64,000 nucleotides of DNA from contig JAHBTX010000002.1 of assembly GCA_019638395.1 (NCBI GenBank), forward strand, positions 434,001 through 498,000, in the 5' to 3' direction. Below the pieces are notes generated by a model. The model made no database searches, was not told the DNA's origin, and was given only the letters and a program-made list of their open reading frames with translations. Positions 50,130 through 58,729 of the stretch are shown here, piece by piece (the first letter of the stretch is position 1; every line of letters begins with the position of its first letter). The position numbers and the translations under genes are program-made. The stretch is from Cyclobacteriaceae bacterium. Lineage in GTDB: Bacteria; Bacteroidota; Bacteroidia; Cytophagales; Cyclobacteriaceae.

Positions 50130-51467
50130 ATGAACTCTACGTTAATCACGAATGCCCGCATCGTAAACGAAGGGCAGATTATAGAAAGCGATGTGTTGCT
50201 TACCGGGCAGCGCATTGAAAAAATTGCCCGATCGATTTCTGCCAAGCATGCAGAAGTAATTGATGCGAAAGGAAAATTTCTATTGCCTGGAGCCATTGAT
50301 GATCAGGTTCATTTTCGTGAGCCAGGACTTACGCATAAAGCCACAATTTACACCGAGGCAAAAGCGGCTGTTGCTGGCGGGGTAACCAGCTTTATGGAAA
50401 TGCCCAACACGGTGCCGCCTGTGTTTACTCAATCATTGTTAGAAGATAAATACCAGATTGCCGCGCGCTCTTCACTTGCTAACTACTCCTTCTTTATGGG
50501 TGCAGGAAATGACAACCTGGAAGAAGTTTTAAAAACCAACATCACCAACGTATGCGGCCTAAAAATATTTATGGGTTCCTCCACTGGAAATTTGCTGGTG
50601 GATAATCCCGTTGTTTTGGAACAGCTATTTTCAAAATTTCCTTCGCTTATTGCTACCCATTGCGAAGATGAAGCGATCATTTTGAAAAACACAGCCGACT
50701 ATAAAGCAATGTATGGCGAAGGTATGCCCGTGAGTTATCATCCGCTTATCCGCAGCGAAGAAGCCTGCTTTAAATCTTCTTCCTTCGCCATTGAGTTGGC
50801 CAAGAAGCATGGTACACGCTTGCATATTCTGCACATCTCCACTGCCAAAGAAACACACCAGTTTGATAATAGTATTCCATTAGAAAAAAAGAAGATCACG
50901 GCAGAAGCGTGTATTCATCACCTTTGGTTTAACGATACCAACTACGATAAATTGGGTATGCTTATTAAATGGAATCCGGCTATCAAAACAAAAGCCGATC
51001 AACAAGAAATTTTTAATGCTGTATTGAACGATCGCATTGATGTAATTGCTACTGACCATGCGCCCCATACCAGCGAAGAAAAAAGTAAAGGTTATTTCCA
51101 GGCACCTTCGGGCGGACCACTTGTTCAACACAGCATTGTAGCTATGTTGGAGTTTTATCATCAAAAAAAAATAAGCCTTGAAAAAATAGTGCAAAAGATG
51201 GCGCATAATCCGGCCGTCCTTTTTCAGATTGAGAAGCGCGGGTTTATTCGCGAAGGTTACTTTGCCGATGTGGTTTTAGTTGACCCTGCTAAACCGTGGA
51301 CGGTAAGCAAAGAGAATATACTAGCCAAGTGTGGTTGGTCGCCCTTTAAAGGGTACACATTTCAATCAGCCGTAACACACACCTGGATTTCGGGGCACCT
51401 GGCTTATGCCGAGGGAAAATTCAACGAACAAAAGCAGGGAGAACGATTAATGTTTTGCAGAAAATAA
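50130..51467 (+). CDS. pyrC: Dihydroorotase (class I, with Gln in place of the first metal His)
   Basis: A 445-residue amidohydrolase for the third step of pyrimidine synthesis. The signature opens as AIDDQVHFREPGLTHK: the usual H-x-H reads Q59-V-H61. The carbamylated lysine is Lys145 in GLKIFMGS, the metal histidines are in ATHCED and HILHIST, and the catalytic aspartate is in IATDHAPHT. The Q-x-H variant is seen in other Bacteroidota dihydroorotases as far as I recall. Allantoinase-like or non-catalytic alternatives are less likely because the other ligands are intact. It has a strong terminator shared with tRNA-His. Confidence 0.85.
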   Translation: MNSTLITNARIVNEGQIIESDVLLTGQRIEKIARSISAKHAEVIDAKGKFLLPGAIDDQVHFREPGLTHKATIYTEAKAAVAGGVTSFMEMPNTVPPVFTQSLLEDKYQIAARSSLANYSFFMGAGNDNLEEVLKTNITNVCGLKIFMGSSTGNLLVDNPVVLEQLFSKFPSLIATHCEDEAIILKNTADYKAMYGEGMPVSYHPLIRSEEACFKSSSFAIELAKKHGTRLHILHISTAKETHQFDNSIPLEKKKITAEACIHHLWFNDTNYDKLGMLIKWNPAIKTKADQQEIFNAVLNDRIDVIATDHAPHTSEEKSKGYFQAPSGGPLVQHSIVAMLEFYHQKKISLEKIVQKMAHNPAVLFQIEKRGFIREGYFADVVLVDPAKPWTVSKENILAKCGWSPFKGYTFQSAVTHTWISGHLAYAEGKFNEQKQGERLMFCRK

Positions 51468-51500
51468 AAAAGCCCTGACTTATAAAAATCAGGGCTTTGG
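51464..51500. terminator. Bidirectional terminator between pyrC and tRNA-His
   Basis: A 10-base stem AAAGCCCTGA with TCAGGGCTTT and a loop of about 10 bases, with A-rich left flank. It ends pyrC on the plus strand and tRNA-His on the minus strand. Confidence 0.8.
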
Positions 51501-51574
51501 GTGAGTAATGGGGCTCGAACCCACGACCCTCAGAATCACAATCTGATGCTCTAACCAACTGAGCTATACCCACC
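51500..51574 (-). tRNA. tRNA-His (anticodon GTG)
   Basis: The acceptor stem pairs GTGGGTA with TACTCAC (one G-U pair). The encoded extra G at -1 faces discriminator C73, the hallmark of tRNA-His. The D-arm is GCTC...GAGC, the anticodon stem TCAGA/TCTGA holds TTGTGAT, giving GTG, and the T-arm contains GTGGGTTCGAGCCCC. CCA is not encoded. A partial copy of its 5' half lies upstream at 51603-51651. Confidence 0.95.
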
Positions 51575-51601
51575 ATTTGAGGTTTTTATACCTCTACTTT
51601 T

Positions 51602-51651
51602 TCTGATGCTCTAACCATCCCGATAACTATCGGGAGAGCTATACCCACCAT
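51602..51651 (-). repeat. Partial tRNA-His 5' copy with an 18-bp palindrome in its D-loop
   Basis: Read on the minus strand: ATGGTGGGTATAGCTC, identical to the real gene and its two upstream bases, then the palindrome TCCCGATAGTTATCGGGA (51618-51635), then TGGTTAGAGCATCAGA, identical to the rest of the D-arm and half the anticodon stem. The three D-loop bases AGT of the real gene are replaced by the palindrome. The copy ends about 25 bases before the real tRNA-His, in the same orientation. It parallels the tRNA-Val copy exactly in design. Confidence 0.9.
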
Positions 51652-51822
51652 ATAATTTTCAGATTTGGGTTGCCAAAGGTAACGGACAGTGCTTAAAATT
51701 CAAAAAATGATTTATAACTCCTTTTTTTTAAGTTTAAATGTTATTCTTTCTCTTAGAGTATTGGTAAGAATTTGGCAAGCAGTTTTTAGTTGCTTGTTTT
51801 TAGTTGTAATGATCTAAAAGTT

Positions 51823-52068
51823 ATGGTTGGTTGGAGCGATTTAAAAAGTCTTCCATTAGAAAGGAAAGTAGCCTTGCTGTACGAGCATGCAGCATTTATA
51901 ATGGCCATTCGCTACTATAAATACAAAGTTAACCTGTATTTATTAGGATCGGATTATGTGGAAGTATTTGTAAACCACAAGTATGCCTCCATCGATAAAA
52001 TTGCTTTGCTGGATTCTACCCATAGCCGCATGAAGTTTTATTCCGATCAGATTAAGTTACCCCTCTAA
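51823..52068 (+). CDS. Small hypothetical protein
   Basis: An 81-residue soluble protein starting MVGWSDLKSLPLERKVALLYEHAAFIMAIRYYKYKVNLYLL and ending in a strand/helix pattern (DYVEVFVNHKYASIDKIALLDSTHSRMKFYSDQI). No known domain is recognised. The opening helix and the beta-strand-rich middle look like a compact alpha/beta fold; similar small proteins occur in Cytophagales by memory, without function. The ATG at 51823 is preferred over a TTG at 51790. It is convergent with the zinc-ribbon gene. Confidence 0.55.
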   Translation: MVGWSDLKSLPLERKVALLYEHAAFIMAIRYYKYKVNLYLLGSDYVEVFVNHKYASIDKIALLDSTHSRMKFYSDQIKLPL

Positions 52069-52069
52069 A

Positions 52070-52099
52070 ACAAAAACGCCCCGATTAAAACCGGGGCGC
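52070..52099 (-). terminator. Terminator after the membrane zinc-ribbon gene
   Basis: A GC-rich 7-base stem, CGCCCCG with CGGGGCG, around an eight-base loop; on the minus strand it is followed by TTTTTGTTTT. It lies 22 bases after the stop of the gene at 52121. Confidence 0.85.
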
Positions 52100-52120
52100 A
52101 TTGCTGAAGTATTATTTTAC

Positions 52121-52873
52121 TCAGGCAGTAGCTGGTGAAGACTCTTCCAGTTTTACCTGAGCTTTTAGAGCAACTGTTTTGCGGGCTTTGTAGCCGCAAT
52201 AACTGCACACGTAGTGTTTCATAATTTCACCCTCTTCGGTTGCAGTAGGTTGTTTTATAATCTCCTCGCGGTTAATCTTAAAGGTTTGATAATTACATTC
52301 CGGACATTGAATGGCATGGAGGTGCCCGGCATACTTTTCAATTTGCTTGTAACCCGTTTCTTCATCTAACCACACATCGTAGTCAACCGAAAACACGTTT
52401 TCTTCTGCAATCATACCTTCGTCCAGGTGAACGTCTTCTTCTTCCTCGCTTAGCAATTTCATCGGCTTGCCGGTTTTAGGAGAAATCCGGGGCTTGTAAC
52501 GCAATACCTTCAGGCGTCTTTCTATAAAAAACGGATAATAAAATTTAAGCAGGTTTTGAATTACCACCGCTACCAGAATTCCCATCATAATAGTGGTAAA
52601 CACGCGTACAAATATCCATAAGGTGGTAAGTTCAACCACGTTAGCATTTACAAAGAAACAGCCACCAATTACCAAAACTATTGTGGCAACCCACAATACC
52701 TTAATTTCATGACGATTGATGTAATCGTACTTGTTTTTGCTTCCGCCTATAGTACTTAACCTGATGATGTAGCCCAGAATAATCAAAATACCCAAGGCCC
52801 AAAAGCCTAAGGCCAGATTGAGCGCCAGGTTATTCCATGCATCGTACTTGTGTGGGTCAACGTATTCCTCCAT
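52121..52873 (-). CDS. Membrane protein with C-terminal zinc ribbon
   Basis: A 250-residue protein. Three hydrophobic segments (about 18-40, 55-75, 90-108) sit in the N-terminal half. The cytoplasmic-looking C-terminal half carries an acidic stretch (LLSEEEEDVHLDEGM) and a zinc ribbon with CPECNY ... CSYCGYKARK, i.e. two CxxC pairs 30 residues apart. I do not recognise a named family; it appears to be a Cytophagales-type protein of unknown role. Start ATG 52873 is used; a putative -7 element lies 75 bases upstream. Confidence 0.6.
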   Translation of the reverse strand: MEEYVDPHKYDAWNNLALNLALGFWALGILIILGYIIRLSTIGGSKNKYDYINRHEIKVLWVATIVLVIGGCFFVNANVVELTTLWIFVRVFTTIMMGILVAVVIQNLLKFYYPFFIERRLKVLRYKPRISPKTGKPMKLLSEEEEDVHLDEGMIAEENVFSVDYDVWLDEETGYKQIEKYAGHLHAIQCPECNYQTFKINREEIIKQPTATEEGEIMKHYVCSYCGYKARKTVALKAQVKLEESSPATA

Positions 52874-52947
52874 TGTGGTAATAAGTTTATGGGTTTATTC
52901 TTTACTTGCTAAGTTGGTAACAATCAATTTAAACTATTCTAGAAGTT

Positions 52948-52955
52948 CAAATATA
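52948..52955 (-). promoter_or_regulatory. Putative -7 element of the membrane zinc-ribbon gene
   Basis: On the minus strand TATATTTG matches TAnnTTTG, 75 bases before the ATG. A TTG lies 14 bases further upstream, a little close for a -33 element. The rest of the 52874-53089 gap shows nothing definite. Confidence 0.3.
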
Positions 52956-53089
52956 AATGCAATAAAGCACAATTTAGATGGATTGACCGAATTTTCAAAA
53001 AACAACAAATCAACTAAGGCATGTTGGGTGGTAGAAATAAATCAAATCATCTGGGTGGTAAGCGGGCGGGCTCGCTAAAATATTGACAT

Positions 53090-55042
53090 TCAGATGTTTT
53101 TTAGAGCAATATTGCGTCTAACGCTGGTAATCGGTACCTCAAGCAATGCTTGTACTGCTATTATAATACCTTCACTATCCATTCCGCATTCCTGGTGCAA
53201 CTCAAGTTGTTCGCCATGTTCAACTATCCTATCCGGAATACCCAATCGTTTTACCTGCGCTGTGTATTGGTTATCGGCCATAAACTCCAGCACGGCACTA
53301 CCTACGCCACCTTGTATGCAACCGTCTTCAACGGTAATTACTTTTGAGAATCGGGTAAATACATCATGCAAAAGTCCGGCATCAAGTGGTTTGGCAAAGC
53401 GTAAGTCGAAGTGGGCGGCACTAATTCCTTTCTTGCGTAATACCTCGCACGCGTCCACAACATAATTGCCAATGTGTCCGAAGGATAAAATCGCAATATC
53501 ATCACCATCCTCAATCAGGCGGCCTTTACCTATTTCAATCTTTTCGAAAGGTGTGCGCCAGTTGGGCATTACCCCCTGGCCGCGTGGATAGCGAATTGAA
53601 AATGCCTGTTCGGTGCGCGGCAACTGAGCCGTAAACATCAGGTTGCGCAACTCCTGTTCATTCATTGGAGCAGCCACAATTATATTAGGAATGCATCGGA
53701 AGTAAGCAATGTCATAAGCCCCATGGTGTGTGGGGCCATCCGCACCGGCAAAACCTGCTCTATCCAAACAAAAGTTTACAGGCAGATTTTGAATGCACAC
53801 ATCGTGTACCACCTGATCGTAAGCCCGCTGCATAAACGAACTATAAATATTGCAGAAGGGAATTAAACCTTGTGTAGCCAAACCTGCCGAAAAGGTTACA
53901 GCATGCTGTTCGGCAATGCCCACATCGAAGGCACGTTCCGGCATCTCCTTCATCATAATATTCATAGACGAACCGGAAGGCATGGCAGGTGTAATACCTA
54001 CAATTTTTTCATTCTGGCGGGCTAATTCTACCAACGTGTGTCCGAATACATCCTGATATTTGGGAGCCTGCGGTTTTTCATAAACCTTCTTATGAATTTC
54101 GCCCGTAATTTTATCGAACGTTCCGGGTGCGTGCCAGGTGGTAGCATTACCTTTTTCGGCCGGGCCATAGCCTTTACCTTTTACGGTTACACAGTGTAGA
54201 ATTTTGGGGCCTTTAATAGCCTTCAAATCGTTAAGTATGGCAACCAGATGGTCCACATCATGACCATCAACCGGGCCGAAGTAACGCAGGTTAAGTGCTT
54301 CAAACAGGTTGCTTTGACTGAGTAATGTGCTCTTGATTCCATTCTCAACTTTCGAAACAATTTCCTGTGCATTTTTCCCAAACGTAGAGAGCTTACCTAA
54401 TAATTTCCACACATCATCCTTCAACCGGTTATAGGTTCGTGAAGTAGTAATATCGGTAAGATAATCTTTCAGTGCCCCCACGTTGGGGTCTATCGACATG
54501 CAGTTATCATTGAGAATAATCAACAGGTTGGTATCAGAAACTCCGGCATGATTCAAGCCTTCAAATGCCATACCCCCTGTAAGCGCTCCGTCTCCAATTA
54601 CGGCTATGTGTTGTTTTTCATGCAAGCCCTGGTATTTAGAGGCTACCGCCATACCCAATGCAGCCGAAACCGAAGTAGATGAATGCCCTACACCAAACGT
54701 ATCGTACTCACTTTCTTTTCTTTTCGGAAACCCCGACAGGCCTTTGTACATCCGGTTGGTGTGAAAAGCATCTTTTCTGCCGGTTAAGATTTTATGGCCA
54801 TACGCCTGGTGGCCTACATCCCACACCAATTGATCGTGGGGTGTATTAAATACATAATGCAAAGCCACCGTTAGCTCTACCACACCCAAACTGGCTCCAA
54901 AGTGGCCTCCGTAAACAGAAACATTATCTACAATAAACTGGCGTAGCTCCTCACAAACCTGCACGAGTTGAACCTGATCAAGCTTTTTAAGGTCTTTCGG
55001 ACTGTTTATCTGGGCAAGTAATTTTCCGGGTGTAATCAACAT
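53090..55042 (-). CDS. dxs: 1-deoxy-D-xylulose-5-phosphate synthase
   Basis: A 650-residue thiamine-diphosphate enzyme that condenses pyruvate and glyceraldehyde-3-phosphate to open the MEP isoprenoid pathway. The TPP-binding motif is IGDGALTGGMAFEGLNHAG ... NDNCMSIDPN; the N-terminal part has GGHFGASLGVVELTVALHYVF, and the transketolase pyrimidine domain shows VGIAEQHAVTFSAGLATQGL and DRAGFAGADGPTHHGAYD. It is full length. An isoprenoid-related gene is not adjacent. The promoter region contains a TTTG and TAATTTTG pair. Confidence 0.96.
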   Translation of the reverse strand: MLITPGKLLAQINSPKDLKKLDQVQLVQVCEELRQFIVDNVSVYGGHFGASLGVVELTVALHYVFNTPHDQLVWDVGHQAYGHKILTGRKDAFHTNRMYKGLSGFPKRKESEYDTFGVGHSSTSVSAALGMAVASKYQGLHEKQHIAVIGDGALTGGMAFEGLNHAGVSDTNLLIILNDNCMSIDPNVGALKDYLTDITTSRTYNRLKDDVWKLLGKLSTFGKNAQEIVSKVENGIKSTLLSQSNLFEALNLRYFGPVDGHDVDHLVAILNDLKAIKGPKILHCVTVKGKGYGPAEKGNATTWHAPGTFDKITGEIHKKVYEKPQAPKYQDVFGHTLVELARQNEKIVGITPAMPSGSSMNIMMKEMPERAFDVGIAEQHAVTFSAGLATQGLIPFCNIYSSFMQRAYDQVVHDVCIQNLPVNFCLDRAGFAGADGPTHHGAYDIAYFRCIPNIIVAAPMNEQELRNLMFTAQLPRTEQAFSIRYPRGQGVMPNWRTPFEKIEIGKGRLIEDGDDIAILSFGHIGNYVVDACEVLRKKGISAAHFDLRFAKPLDAGLLHDVFTRFSKVITVEDGCIQGGVGSAVLEFMADNQYTAQVKRLGIPDRIVEHGEQLELHQECGMDSEGIIIAVQALLEVPITSVRRNIALKNI

Positions 55043-55101
55043 TCGGGGTTGAATTTGGTGTGGTAATTCTTAAACAACCTTATTTGGTAACTGTTTAAAA
55101 A

Positions 55102-55130
55102 CAAAATTAAATGTACTACTTAATTACAAA
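55102..55130 (-). promoter_or_regulatory. Putative promoter of dxs
   Basis: On the minus strand TTTG (55130-55127) and TAATTTTG (55109-55102) are 17 bases apart, near the Bacteroidota -33/-7 pattern. The -7 element is about 60 bases before the dxs start. Confidence 0.4.
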
Positions 55131-55205
55131 TGTAGTGAATTAAGCCCGGTGGAGGGTTTGTGATTAGTTTGCGGATAAATATTCCTGCCAGAAGTCAATC
55201 CTGAT

Positions 55206-55213
55206 TATTTTTG
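55206..55213 (+). promoter_or_regulatory. Putative -7 element of scpA
   Basis: TATTTTTG matches TAnnTTTG and lies 23 bases before the scpA ATG. No suitable -33 element is seen. Confidence 0.3.
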
Positions 55214-55236
55214 CGATCTTCTTTTCAGACTGAGTT

Positions 55237-56010
55237 ATGGAGCAGGAACAATTTGAAATTCGTTTGCCGTTATTTGAAGGTCCGTTCGACCTGTTGTTGT
55301 TTTTTATTGAGCGCGATGAGTTGGATATAAACGATATTCCCATCTCAAAAATTACCAACGATTTTCTGGAGTACATCCGCAGACTTGAAACCCTGAACGT
55401 AGAGGTTGCCAGCGAGTTTATACTGGTTGCGGCTACGCTTATGCGCATTAAATCCAAAATGTTGCTACCGCGGCCGCAGTTAGACGAACAAGGGAATGAA
55501 ATCGATCCGCGCGAAGAATTGGTTAAACACCTGATGGAGTACAAGAAGTACAAATCGGTGGTGGAGCATTTCCATAAAATGGAAGAGACGGAGCTGATGA
55601 AAGAGAAGCGCGGCAACCTGATGAAGGAGTTGCGTGCACTTGCCGAAAGCACCAATGTGGAGGCTGAACTTCAGGATGTAGATCTTTTTAAGCTGCTTAC
55701 TGTTTTTGAAAAGGTTTTAAAACGTGCCGAAGAAGAAAAGAATAAACCGGTGCACCAGGTTATTCAATATCCGTTTACCATCGAGGGCCAGAAAGAAATG
55801 ATTCTGAATGCTGTTACCGTAAAGGAACGGGTTTCGTTTGTAGAGTTGTTAGAAACCGCTCCTACCCGTATCGGGTTAATATTTAATTTTTTATCGGTGT
55901 TGGAACTACTGGCCACCGGGTATCTTACTATACAGGTAGGCGAAGGCTACAACAATTTTTGGGTTATGAAGCGCGAGGAAGAATCGGTGAAGGCGGAAAC
56001 AGAAAAATAG
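55237..56010 (+). CDS. scpA: Segregation and condensation protein A
   Basis: A 257-residue kleisin of the SMC-ScpAB condensin, which loads onto DNA and compacts the chromosome. The opening FEIRLPLFEGPFDLLLFFIERDELDINDIPISKITNDFLEYI is the ScpA N-terminus that binds SMC's neck; the middle EFILVAATLMRIKSKMLLP is also typical. The C-terminal winged helix (VSFVELLETAPTRIGLIFNFLSVLELLATGYLTIQVGE) is present. scpB is not adjacent. Start ATG 55237. Confidence 0.93.
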   Translation: MEQEQFEIRLPLFEGPFDLLLFFIERDELDINDIPISKITNDFLEYIRRLETLNVEVASEFILVAATLMRIKSKMLLPRPQLDEQGNEIDPREELVKHLMEYKKYKSVVEHFHKMEETELMKEKRGNLMKELRALAESTNVEAELQDVDLFKLLTVFEKVLKRAEEEKNKPVHQVIQYPFTIEGQKEMILNAVTVKERVSFVELLETAPTRIGLIFNFLSVLELLATGYLTIQVGEGYNNFWVMKREEESVKAETEK

Positions 56011-56154
56011 GATTCAAAACTTAGCAAGCATTTCGCAACGCGTTGGCTTTAAAAATACGTGGCATTAACAATTCCGTAATCTTAAACTTTTAGAGGGAAG
56101 CATATACTACCAGGTGCGTAAGAGCCACCTGTGTTGCAGAAAGCCTGAGTTGCC

Positions 56155-56364
56155 TTAAACTGCCAGGCGCAATTTCTTGCGGCCTTTCTCCTGGCGCAAT
56201 GCCTGCCGGATTTCCTTCATGGCTTCTTTCTTGAAGGCCTGGTAATCCGATGTTCTTACAGGCTGGTTAAGAATGCCCTTAATGTAAGTAAGCACCTCTT
56301 CCATTTGCACCTTGTCCATAGCATCCAGGCTTTGCAGGATAGCAAGTTTGGGTGATTGTAACAT
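56155..56364 (-). CDS. Small helical protein of unknown function
   Basis: A 69-residue protein: MLQSPKLAILQSLDAMDKVQ and EEVLTYIKGILNQP form two helices, followed by a basic tail (KEAMKEIRQALRQEKGRKKLRLAV). The size, charge and two-helix plan resemble solitary antitoxin-like proteins of Bacteroidota, but there is no toxin gene next to it and no domain is recognised. It could be an orphan antitoxin. Upstream, 203 bases with no gene separate it from the aminotransferase. Confidence 0.5.
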   Translation of the reverse strand: MLQSPKLAILQSLDAMDKVQMEEVLTYIKGILNQPVRTSDYQAFKKEAMKEIRQALRQEKGRKKLRLAV

Positions 56365-56567
56365 ACAATTAGTGGTTGTTGTTAGTACAAATAACGTAAA
56401 TCAATACCCTGTGGTTCAATAGGTAAGCCCCCAATTAACCTAATGTTGACTTGCCGGTAACATCAGCCTGAATTGTGATTAAAAGGGGTTATTATTTTCC
56501 TGCATAGAAGTATCAGGTTCAGCAATTTTCTAATCTTCTTAATGCATAGCAGGGTTAAAAACCGTGC

Positions 56568-57827
56568 TTATGCCAAATCTTTCAAGGCGGCCACAAAGGC
56601 ATCAAGCTCTTGAGTGGTAGTGTAAACATTGGGCGTAATACGGCAACCATGCACCCCGGCTCCGTCTATAGCTACAGTATAGATTTTGTATTTTTTCAAC
56701 AGGGTATCAGCCAAATCCTGTGGTTTCATTCCTTTTACGCCCACGTTACCAATACCTGCATGGCGCTTAGGGGCTTCGGGTGTATTTACACGTATGTGCG
56801 ATAGGTTGCGCACTTTGCTTGTCCAATAGGTTTGCAAATACCGAAGCCGTTCTTCTTTGCGGTCGCGGCCGATCATCAGATAATAATCAATGGCATTTGC
56901 AATTGCCAGATCGGTATGCACCGGATGTGTGCCTACCTGGTTTAAACTATAAATATCATTCCTATCGGGATTACCCGATGCCAGCAACGGCCACACGTTG
57001 GCAGCTTTCCCTTTCTTTACATATAAAATGCCGGCACCTAATGGCACGCTCAACCATTTATGCAAGCTGGAGCCATAATAATCGCAGCCCAAATCAGGTA
57101 AAGAAAAGTTAAGGTGTGCAAATGCATGGGCGCCATCTACCAATACCTCCACTCCTTTGGCATGGGCCATATCGCAGATTTTGCGTACTGGCAACACCTG
57201 GCCGGTAATATTTATCATGTGGCATACCATCAGCAATTTTGTTTTAGATGTGATGGCACTTTCATAAAGTTTTACAATTTCTTCGTCTGACTGCGGATGG
57301 TTGGGGACCGAAATAATTTTGTTTACAATTCCGTGTTTCTTCTCCATTAACTTAAAGTGATTCAGCATAGAACCGTAATCCTGCTCGGCCATTACGGCTT
57401 CATCACCCGCTTTCCAGTTTATTCCACCAATCACCATATCCAACGATTCCGTAGTGTTGCGTGTAATGATTAGTTCTTCGGGTAAGCAGCCCGCAAGCGC
57501 AGCCAGTTTAGCAGCCATCTTGCGCTTATTATCCCACTGCACGGTGCGCATGTAATACGAGCCCTGGTAATTTACCTCGCGTATATGATTGATGTGGTGT
57601 TCCAGAATTTCCTGTGGCAGAAAACAGTAATAGCCGTTTTCGAGATTGATATAATCAGGTTTTAGTTTATACCCTCCGCGAATGGCAGCCCAAAAATCTT
57701 CATTACGTGCTGCTGCTTCTGCAGAAAGATGTGCCGTATTTTTATTGGCTTCGGCCAGCGCATCCCACAAGGGCAAGGCACTAAGCGAAAGTAAACCTAC
57801 GTTTTTTAGAAAGGCGCGCTTGTTCAT
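56568..57827 (-). CDS. Exported class V aminotransferase family protein (paralogue)
   Basis: A 419-residue PLP-dependent protein paralogous to the one at 18449-19738. The opening NKRAFLKNVGLLSLSALPLWD has the form K-R-x-F-L-K with one arginine, so it is Tat-like but not canonical. The catalytic blocks match: ITRNTTESLDMVIGG, DGAHAFAHLNF (PLP aspartate), and SSLHKWLSVPLGAGIL with the PLP Lys257. The start ATG 57827 is preferred to 57860. Here the neighbours are an FKBP isomerase and an orphan helical protein; no acylase is near, so it may act on a different substrate. Confidence 0.82.
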   Translation of the reverse strand: MNKRAFLKNVGLLSLSALPLWDALAEANKNTAHLSAEAAARNEDFWAAIRGGYKLKPDYINLENGYYCFLPQEILEHHINHIREVNYQGSYYMRTVQWDNKRKMAAKLAALAGCLPEELIITRNTTESLDMVIGGINWKAGDEAVMAEQDYGSMLNHFKLMEKKHGIVNKIISVPNHPQSDEEIVKLYESAITSKTKLLMVCHMINITGQVLPVRKICDMAHAKGVEVLVDGAHAFAHLNFSLPDLGCDYYGSSLHKWLSVPLGAGILYVKKGKAANVWPLLASGNPDRNDIYSLNQVGTHPVHTDLAIANAIDYYLMIGRDRKEERLRYLQTYWTSKVRNLSHIRVNTPEAPKRHAGIGNVGVKGMKPQDLADTLLKKYKIYTVAIDGAGVHGCRITPNVYTTTQELDAFVAALKDLA

Positions 57828-57963
57828 CGGTTTTTGATTTTGGTTATCAAAGCTAACCAACTCTGCCCAACATGCTTTAAAATTTTTGTTAATCCATTAC
57901 TGTAGAAGAGGCTTTTGCGAAAGCCTTTAGTATTCGTTTCTTTGCACCGCTAAAAAAACCAAA

Positions 57964-58713
57964 ATGAAATTTCTGTTTTTTCCATTGTTACTGGGCGGCT
58001 TACTTGTAAATGCCCAATCTAAAAAAGAACTGATAGCCAAAACCCAACAACTGAGTGCAGAAGTTGAAGCTTTGAAAAAACAAATTGACGAGTTAAAGAA
58101 ACCCAAGACTGCCGATTTAAATGATCAGCATAAAAAAGCCAGCTACGCGTTGGGCATCCTGGTTTCCAAAAATTTAAAAATGCAAGGTGGCGATTCGCTG
58201 GATTATGAATCGTTAACGTATGGCATACGCGATGTTTTTAAAGAAGAGTTGTTACAACTTGAGCCACAAGAAGCCGCCATGTTTGTACAGATTTACATGC
58301 AACAAGCCATGCAGGCAAAAATTGAAAAAGCAAAAGCGGTGGGTGTGGCATTTTTGGCGGAGAACAAAACCAAAGCCGGTGTAATCGAAACAGCCAGTGG
58401 TTTGCAGTACAAAATAATTACTTCGGGCTCTGGAAAAAAGCCAACCGCTTCTAATCGTGTAACTGTACATTATACCGGCAAGCTATTAGACGGAACAACG
58501 TTTGATAGCTCTGTTGAAAGAGGTGAGCCCGCAACTTTTGGCGTGAATGAAGTTATTGCCGGTTGGACGGAGGCTTTGCAATTAATGCGTGAAGGTGATA
58601 GGTGGATTTTGTTTTTACCATCGGAATTGGCGTATGGCGAACAAGGTGCGGGTGGACAAATTCCACCACACTCAGTCTTGGTTTTTGAAGTGGAGTTAAT
58701 AAAGGTGAATTAA
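57964..58713 (+). CDS. FKBP-type peptidyl-prolyl cis-trans isomerase (exported)
   Basis: A 249-residue protein with a signal peptide (KFLFFPLLLGGLLVNAQ), then a coiled coil (about 20-45), an FKBP N-terminal dimerisation segment (KKASYALGILVSKNLKMQGGDSLDYESL) and a C-terminal FKBP domain from about residue 155: NRVTVHYTGKLLDGTTFDSSVERGEPATFGVNEVIAGWTEALQLMREGDRWILFLPSELAYGEQGAGGQIPPHSVLVFEVELI. All active-site aromatics are in place. It helps fold periplasmic or outer-membrane proteins (Mip/FkpA-like). It is divergent from the aminotransferase gene. Confidence 0.93.
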   Translation: MKFLFFPLLLGGLLVNAQSKKELIAKTQQLSAEVEALKKQIDELKKPKTADLNDQHKKASYALGILVSKNLKMQGGDSLDYESLTYGIRDVFKEELLQLEPQEAAMFVQIYMQQAMQAKIEKAKAVGVAFLAENKTKAGVIETASGLQYKIITSGSGKKPTASNRVTVHYTGKLLDGTTFDSSVERGEPATFGVNEVIAGWTEALQLMREGDRWILFLPSELAYGEQGAGGQIPPHSVLVFEVELIKVN

Positions 58714-58729
58714 TTTACAGCAGTGCTAC

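Noticed and set aside
55164-55655. 163-codon reading frame antisense to scpA
   Set aside because: It is serine- and arginine-rich without a recognisable domain, and ScpA on the other strand is clear; a mirror frame.
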